Positions 59,379 through 64,000 of a DNA stretch of 64,000 bases are shown here, one piece after another. The DNA comes from Helicobacter bilis (GTDB lineage: Bacteria > Campylobacterota > Campylobacteria > Campylobacterales > Helicobacteraceae): the NCBI RefSeq assembly GCF_001999985.1, contig NZ_CP019645.1:806001-870000 (forward strand), read 5' to 3'. The notes below the pieces were generated by a model. That model saw only the letters and a program-made list of their open reading frames with translations, did not search any database and was not told where the DNA came from. Numbering within the stretch: position 1 is the stretch's first letter; every line of letters begins with the position of its first letter. Position numbers and translations under genes: made by a program.

Positions 59379-61535
59379 CTACTGCTTCAAGCTTAAAAGT
59401 GTGTTTAGAATCTGATCTGATGTCGTAATAGCTTTTGAGTTTGCTTGGAAACCTCTTTGCACGACAATTAATTGTGTCAAAGCTCTACTTAAATCCACAT
59501 TACTCATCTCAAGCTTAGACCCACTCACGCCGCCTCTTCGTCCTGTGTTTGCTGCACCTATGATTGGCTCACCGCTATTGCCTGTTTCAGAAAATATATT
59601 GTTTCCTTCTGCTTGCAAACCTGCACTATTTGCAAAGTTTGCTAAACCTACTTGTGCTAATGCTAGAGTTTTACCATTACTAAATGCACCAAGCAAAGCA
59701 CCATTTGCATCAAATCGCACATCCATCAAGTCCCCAGCGTTATAGCCATTTTGTGCTATGTTATAAGTTTCTGAACGCTTATCTACGCTTGTTAAGCCAT
59801 CAAAAGTTTGATTTTTACCAAAGTTTAGCTCAATTCTTTGTGGAGATTCAGCACCATTTTTTGGATCAAATTGCAACATAGGTGGATTCATACCTGCTAA
59901 GCTACCATCATTGTTAAATGACACTCTACCGCCCTCAAACATATTTGGATTATCCGCACTGCCACCTATAAATTGTGCTGGTTCTGGCACAATCGCTCTA
60001 AATGTCCATTCTTTACCACCACTTTTTATAAACTCAAATCGTATAGTATGCTTTGTGCCTAAAGTATCAAATAAATCAACACTTGTAGCATGTCTTGCAT
60101 GTGTGAATTTACCACTTGCTACACTTGAGCCACCCTCAATAAGTGAAGCGGTATTTAACGCACGCATTGCATCACGCAATAATATATTGCTTGATACTTG
60201 CCCTGAGCTATATGCACTTGCCATAATCTGCAAGTTATCTGTTACACCATCATCATTATCTTTGTTTGAAATCTCAAACATACCAAAGCGATTAAGCGTA
60301 ACGCTTACGCTTGCTGTGCTATCTTTATATTCTTTACCCGGGCTTTTTATCATATTTGCATCATATTGCATTAATGCGCGTAAATCTTCTGTTGTTTTAA
60401 ACTGCCCTGTTGTAGAATCTGGGTCATTTGACTTTGTATAGCGATAGCGGAATGCTGTGATGTCTTTATCACCTTCTACAAAGTTTGCAAATGCCCCTGT
60501 CCCACTTTTTGTAACGATGATATTTTTTGTATTCTCATCGCCATCCATTTCATTGCGGTTTTCAAGTCGCAATTGTCCATTATCTACATACGCTTCAATA
60601 CCTGTTTTATCACGCACTGCATTAATCGCTGACACTGCTGCTGCAAGTGTGCTTGTGCCAGATAATCCAGAATCATTTGTAAAGCTTACTTTTTGTCCGT
60701 TAAGATACAATACGCTTGGCTCTTTTGTGGTAACTACATTATTCACAAGGCGTGAAGTCTTATAACTCATCCAAAAGCCTTGATTTTCATTTAACGCAAA
60801 AGAGTCACCATCAGCATTAAATAACGCACCAAAATCTTCTGCCATTTGAGTAAGATTCCCTTTAGAATCATACTTTGGACTAATGCCATCAGCGGCAGTA
60901 TAAGTTGTAGAATCTAGAGCAGAGACATTTACCACATCATCTACATGTCTTCCTGCACTAAGGTTTGCTCTAAGCGTTACCTTACTTGTAGGGCGTGCAG
61001 GCATAACCATACCGGGATCAATTTGAATGCTTTCAAGTGGTCCTGTATTATCTACCTTGAAAAATTCATTATCAGTCATTGTAGAGCCAGAGCCTTGATC
61101 GATTGGCGGTCTATTCCAACCTTGCACTACATAACCACCATTTGTTACGAGATTCCCTTTTGCATCAAACAAAAACTCACCATCTCTAGTATAGTTTTTT
61201 GTCTCACCCCTATCTCTACTAATGATGAAAAAGCCATCTCCCTCAATAGCTAAATCAGTCTTTACATCTGTATTTTGTGTGTTACCTTGTGAGAAAACCT
61301 TTGTTGTCGCATTGATACCAACACCCATACCAACTGAAAAGTCGTTTTGCCCTCCAAGTCCATTTTTATAGGGCGAAGTAGCAATTTGTTTTACTTGAGA
61401 AAGCATATCTACAAAAGATGCACGAGAGTATTTAAAGCCAACGGTATTAACATTGGCAATATTGTTGCTCTCTACATCTAATGCAACTTGGTGAGCTTGA
61501 AGCCCACTCACACCTGACCATAATGAGCGTAGCAT
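59379..61535 (-). CDS. flgE: Flagellar hook protein
   Basis: A 718-residue hook subunit. The N-terminal rod/hook motif LRSLWSGVSGLQAHQVALDV with ESNNIANVNTVGFKYSRASF is intact. LAIEGDGFFIISRDRGETKN follows near 95, the variable surface region is large (about 150-480), and the C-terminal helix EMSNVDLSRALTQLIVVQRG with FQANSKAITTSDQILNTLLS forms the coiled-coil core. The long length is normal for Helicobacter. AAAGGATTTCT precedes the ATG, with a sigma-54 promoter upstream. Confidence 0.95.
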   Translation of the reverse strand: MLRSLWSGVSGLQAHQVALDVESNNIANVNTVGFKYSRASFVDMLSQVKQIATSPYKNGLGGQNDFSVGMGVGINATTKVFSQGNTQNTDVKTDLAIEGDGFFIISRDRGETKNYTRDGEFLFDAKGNLVTNGGYVVQGWNRPPIDQGSGSTMTDNEFFKVDNTGPLESIQIDPGMVMPARPTSKVTLRANLSAGRHVDDVVNVSALDSTTYTAADGISPKYDSKGNLTQMAEDFGALFNADGDSFALNENQGFWMSYKTSRLVNNVVTTKEPSVLYLNGQKVSFTNDSGLSGTSTLAAAVSAINAVRDKTGIEAYVDNGQLRLENRNEMDGDENTKNIIVTKSGTGAFANFVEGDKDITAFRYRYTKSNDPDSTTGQFKTTEDLRALMQYDANMIKSPGKEYKDSTASVSVTLNRFGMFEISNKDNDDGVTDNLQIMASAYSSGQVSSNILLRDAMRALNTASLIEGGSSVASGKFTHARHATSVDLFDTLGTKHTIRFEFIKSGGKEWTFRAIVPEPAQFIGGSADNPNMFEGGRVSFNNDGSLAGMNPPMLQFDPKNGAESPQRIELNFGKNQTFDGLTSVDKRSETYNIAQNGYNAGDLMDVRFDANGALLGAFSNGKTLALAQVGLANFANSAGLQAEGNNIFSETGNSGEPIIGAANTGRRGGVSGSKLEMSNVDLSRALTQLIVVQRGFQANSKAITTSDQILNTLLSLKQ

Positions 61536-61570
61536 AGAAATCCTTTACAATAATTGAAATTTTGATATGT

Positions 61571-61589
61571 AAAGCAAATAGAGTTCCAA
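61571..61589 (-). promoter_or_regulatory. Sigma-54 promoter of flgE
   Basis: On the minus strand TTGGAACTCTATTTGCTTT carries the GG-N10-GC spacing of RpoN promoters, about 35-55 bp before the flgE start. flgE is a known class 2, RpoN/FlgR-dependent gene in Helicobacter. Confidence 0.8.
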
Positions 61590-61684
61590 AAATATAGACA
61601 CTTTTGGTTATATGTGCGAACTGTGTTGCATATCGCTTGCGTTTTGGCTATAATTCACACACAAATATTACGATAGGAAACAGT

Positions 61685-63343
61685 ATGGGTTTTAAAGATT
61701 CTAGGGGCCTTAAGATACTTAAACGCGAGGGAATATATAGGTCGTGCATATATGTTTTGAGAAAATCAAAGTTATTGCCAGCACTTAACAAATTATTTGT
61801 CCCCTGCTTATTATATGTGTATCCAAAAATAGCATTGAGCGCTAAACAATATCCAACTTTTATTATTTTGAAAAATAGATTTATTAACAATTATAAAGAA
61901 ATGATTATTGCTAATCCTATATTTTTCGCAAAGTATCTTAAGAAACATATAGAGTGGTTAGAATCTGATACATTTAAGAAAGAATATATAGATACAATCA
62001 CGCAAAAATATAATATAAAGTTTGATAGCATGCATGATTTTATCAATTTCACCCCCCCCCCCCCCACAAATAGTCAAACTACACAAAACAATCAATCTTT
62101 AATAAATTCCATCCAATATCCGCCACTCATAAATCCAAGGCATATTAACTACGACACTACATATAGCGGTTTGGCATGGGCGCTGAATTTACCTTTGCCA
62201 AACAATTATAGGTTTGTGCGGGTTGCTTCGCATGGTGTTGGTGTAAATTCAACAACTAGAATGTTTGAAGCTTTGGGTGTTGTTGAGATTCTTACGGAAG
62301 ACTTTCATCAAAAGCTTGGCGTGGAATCTTATAAAATCTATTTTGAGGAGTTGCAATACAATAAGTATGATTACAACTTCCTTACCATAATCGAATACGA
62401 CATTAATCGATGTGTAGATCCTGATGGTTATCATAAATTTCTCCATCTAATTCAGGCAAATGTGCCAGTCTTGTGTCAAATGCGTGATCCAATTGGATTA
62501 ATAAGACATATGCTAAATAGAAATTTTGTGTTTAAACAACATGAAAAAATTAATCTTACTAGCGATTATCACGAAATAACAAAATATCTCAATCGAGATG
62601 ATTTTACAATTAATGATATATCAAATCGTTTTTTATTTGGTTATGGCAGAATATTTCCTCAAAACGCCCTAGTATCTTTAATCAAGCATTCCTATGTCCG
62701 CTATATAGATATGAAAGAAATTAGTACTGACACAGCATTTGAAACCTTTAAAAAACTCTCAAAAGAGTTTGGTTTCAAAAAACCAACAAAAGAATGCAAA
62801 AAGCCTTTTACCACCAATGTTTTTACGGGTAATCTTTTGATGATATTGCCCATTTATCTCTATGTTGATGCTGAAGATATAGATAACATATATACAAAAC
62901 ACAATGAAGCAAACAATGAGAATGCAACAATAAATGAAAATGCGTATTTAATCACCATAGATTTTCCAAAAAACACCGATGAGATTGACATAAGCCCACA
63001 AGTTTGTAGCGGAATTAATCACACCTTTAGCATTTATATAAAAAAAGATAAGTATGAATCGCTTTGTGCTGACAAAAAATTACATGAAGCAGTTTTTGCA
63101 TATTTAACCGAATTAATAAGCGAGATTGATTTTGAGGTAAAAAGGGCAGATAAAAACCTTGTAAGAGAAAAAGATATACTAGAATATTTACGACACAACA
63201 AGGAAGAAAGACAAAAGCTAAAAGCCATACTAGACCCAAACTTAACGCATATTAAGAAGCATAGACCAGACATTGTAAATAACTGGGAATATTATATGGA
63301 ATTTGAAGAAATGTGCAAACAAGACAACGTGGTTGCTAAGTAA
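61685..63343 (+). CDS. DUF2972-like protein, phase-variable, predicted glycan-modifying
   Basis: A 552-residue protein. The segment YPPLINPRHINYDTTYSGLA, WALNLPLPNNYRFVRVASHG, VGVNSTTRMFEALG resembles the DUF2972 proteins of Campylobacter and Helicobacter. VPVLCQMRDPIGLIRHMLNR recalls sulfotransferase-like folds; the enzymatic role is inference. A C14 tract near codon 123 encodes PPPP, and the gene is in frame (ON) in this sequence. The ATG at 61685 follows AGGAAACAGT; a longer frame to 61604 lacks one. GGCTATAAT lies just upstream. It is divergent from flgE. Confidence 0.7.
   Translation: MGFKDSRGLKILKREGIYRSCIYVLRKSKLLPALNKLFVPCLLYVYPKIALSAKQYPTFIILKNRFINNYKEMIIANPIFFAKYLKKHIEWLESDTFKKEYIDTITQKYNIKFDSMHDFINFTPPPPTNSQTTQNNQSLINSIQYPPLINPRHINYDTTYSGLAWALNLPLPNNYRFVRVASHGVGVNSTTRMFEALGVVEILTEDFHQKLGVESYKIYFEELQYNKYDYNFLTIIEYDINRCVDPDGYHKFLHLIQANVPVLCQMRDPIGLIRHMLNRNFVFKQHEKINLTSDYHEITKYLNRDDFTINDISNRFLFGYGRIFPQNALVSLIKHSYVRYIDMKEISTDTAFETFKKLSKEFGFKKPTKECKKPFTTNVFTGNLLMILPIYLYVDAEDIDNIYTKHNEANNENATINENAYLITIDFPKNTDEIDISPQVCSGINHTFSIYIKKDKYESLCADKKLHEAVFAYLTELISEIDFEVKRADKNLVREKDILEYLRHNKEERQKLKAILDPNLTHIKKHRPDIVNNWEYYMEFEEMCKQDNVVAK
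62052..62065 (+). repeat. C14 tract within the DUF2972-like gene
   Basis: Fourteen C in a row in the N-terminal third of the coding sequence. Slippage by one or two bases would truncate the protein soon afterwards. Confidence 0.9.
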
Positions 63344-63423
63344 ATCTCAAGCAATTGCCAAGGTCGTATCACGCCTTATCTAAATCTGAACAGCCATTTT
63401 GGCCAAAAATTACCAGATTTTAA

Positions 63424-63747
63424 TCATTCTTCTTCTACATCCACCTTAGCACAAGAGTCTTTTACGCCAAGTTTGCAAGCCATTTGGTAATAGTCTTGTG
63501 CGTCTATGTCATTTTGTAATGCCGAGTAGAGAGTAGCCATCATTTCACATGCTTTCGCATCTTTTTTGAAGCATAGATTCCGCAATGGTTCGCGGTATTT
63601 TGAGAGAAAATTCTGCACCGCAACTTCTGGGCTATAACAAGTCCAGCAAATATTATCATACGCATTTTGCATTGTAGCAGGCACACAAAAAGCCGACTTT
63701 ACCATAAGAAACGCACTCACAAAAAATACAAAACCTACATGTTTCAT
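63424..63747 (-). CDS. Small exported Cys-rich protein, Sel1-like unit
   Basis: A 107-residue protein. Residues 1-22 are a signal peptide (VGFVFFVSAFLMVKSAFC). The mature part has five or more Cys and a single helical repeat (ACEMMATLYSALQNDIDAQD, YYQMACKLGVKDSC) like one Sel1/TPR unit of Helicobacter cysteine-rich proteins. AGGAGCGGTT precedes the ATG. It is shorter than the usual multi-repeat Hcp proteins. Confidence 0.6.
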   Translation of the reverse strand: MKHVGFVFFVSAFLMVKSAFCVPATMQNAYDNICWTCYSPEVAVQNFLSKYREPLRNLCFKKDAKACEMMATLYSALQNDIDAQDYYQMACKLGVKDSCAKVDVEEE

Positions 63748-63777
63748 AACCGCTCCTATTAAAAGATTTTGTAGATT

Positions 63778-64000
63778 CTAGCAAGTTTTACATGATTTGG
63801 TGTCGTGTTTGTGTGAATTTTGCATAAAATCATCATGCCATCGCTTCATAAGTAAAAAGCACATAATAATCACAACGCCAAGAAATACACCAAAAAGATA
63901 TACAAGTGGATAGAATGCCCTAAACCACACCAGCACAACACAACACACAATCATGCCGATGAATACAAAGATTCTAGGGAGTGAAAAGCTGAGTTCAAAA
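63778..64000 (-). CDS. Membrane protein, C-terminal part
   Basis: An open minus-strand frame enters from the right edge and stops at 63778. The visible 73 residues hold two membrane helices (IFVFIGMIVCCVVLVWF, LVYLFGVFLGVVIIMCFLLM) and a polar tail ending KSCKTC. The start is outside the window. It lies 30 bp upstream of the gene at 63747 and probably shares its transcript. Family not identified. Confidence 0.55.
   Translation of the reverse strand, partial: FELSFSLPRIFVFIGMIVCCVVLVWFRAFYPLVYLFGVFLGVVIIMCFLLMKRWHDDFMQNSHKHDTKSCKTC

Overview
The window looks like a low-GC Helicobacter-type chromosome (Campylobacterota, probably an enterohepatic species). Its right part carries typical Helicobacter core genes: flgE with a sigma-54 promoter, an FlgR without a DNA-binding domain, aroB, ald, ribD, a small SRP RNA, and a phase-variable DUF2972-like gene. 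Its left 39 kb is one end of a podovirus-like prophage that continues past base 1.

Prophage, 1 to about 39.4 kb. Almost all genes lie on the minus strand. In transcription order from the right they are: tyrosine integrase, small membrane proteins, a tandem ribbon-helix-helix-like protein, a winged-helix replication-type protein, DnaB-like helicase, DnaG-like primase, a block of small virion proteins, a 2903-residue polyvalent protein, a holin-like membrane protein paired with a c-type-cytochrome-like protein, a large membrane-associated protein, the major capsid protein (DUF4043/N4 type), then coiled-coil fibres and small tail proteins. I see no terminase, portal, endolysin or phage RNA polymerase; if present they lie left of base 1.

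The striking feature of the prophage is its non-coding architecture. Nearly every gene or gene pair is bounded by long imperfect hairpins (families A and B, about 24 copies). They share a core read GGAGT-stem-loop-stem-ATGAC, which folds into a helix with tandem G.A mismatches, inside arms whose sequence varies but whose pairing is kept. One copy sits in frame inside a coding sequence. A third inverted-repeat family (C, MITE-like, TTGTCATGTTGAG ends) fills the spacers and also has one in-frame insertion, in the giant gene. On the opposite strand, three near-identical loci (family D) encode 21-residue hydrophobic peptides resembling type I toxins of the Ibs kind. Each sits behind a TATAAT box, a 5' hairpin and a conserved hairpin that hides the Shine-Dalgarno; a fourth copy has lost the peptide gene.

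Boundary and host DNA, 39.4 to 64 kb. Two decayed YwqK-repeat genes flank the prophage end. Then come a secreted protein plus flgR; mscS-like plus aroB; a dynamin-like GTPase; about 1.6 kb of decayed DNA; ald; SRP RNA; an MnmD-type methyltransferase; ribD; a gabT-gabD-amino-acid permease cluster; flgE with a small downstream gene; the DUF2972-like gene with a C14 tract; and two small exported or membrane proteins. A G14 tract lies between gabT and the flgE unit.
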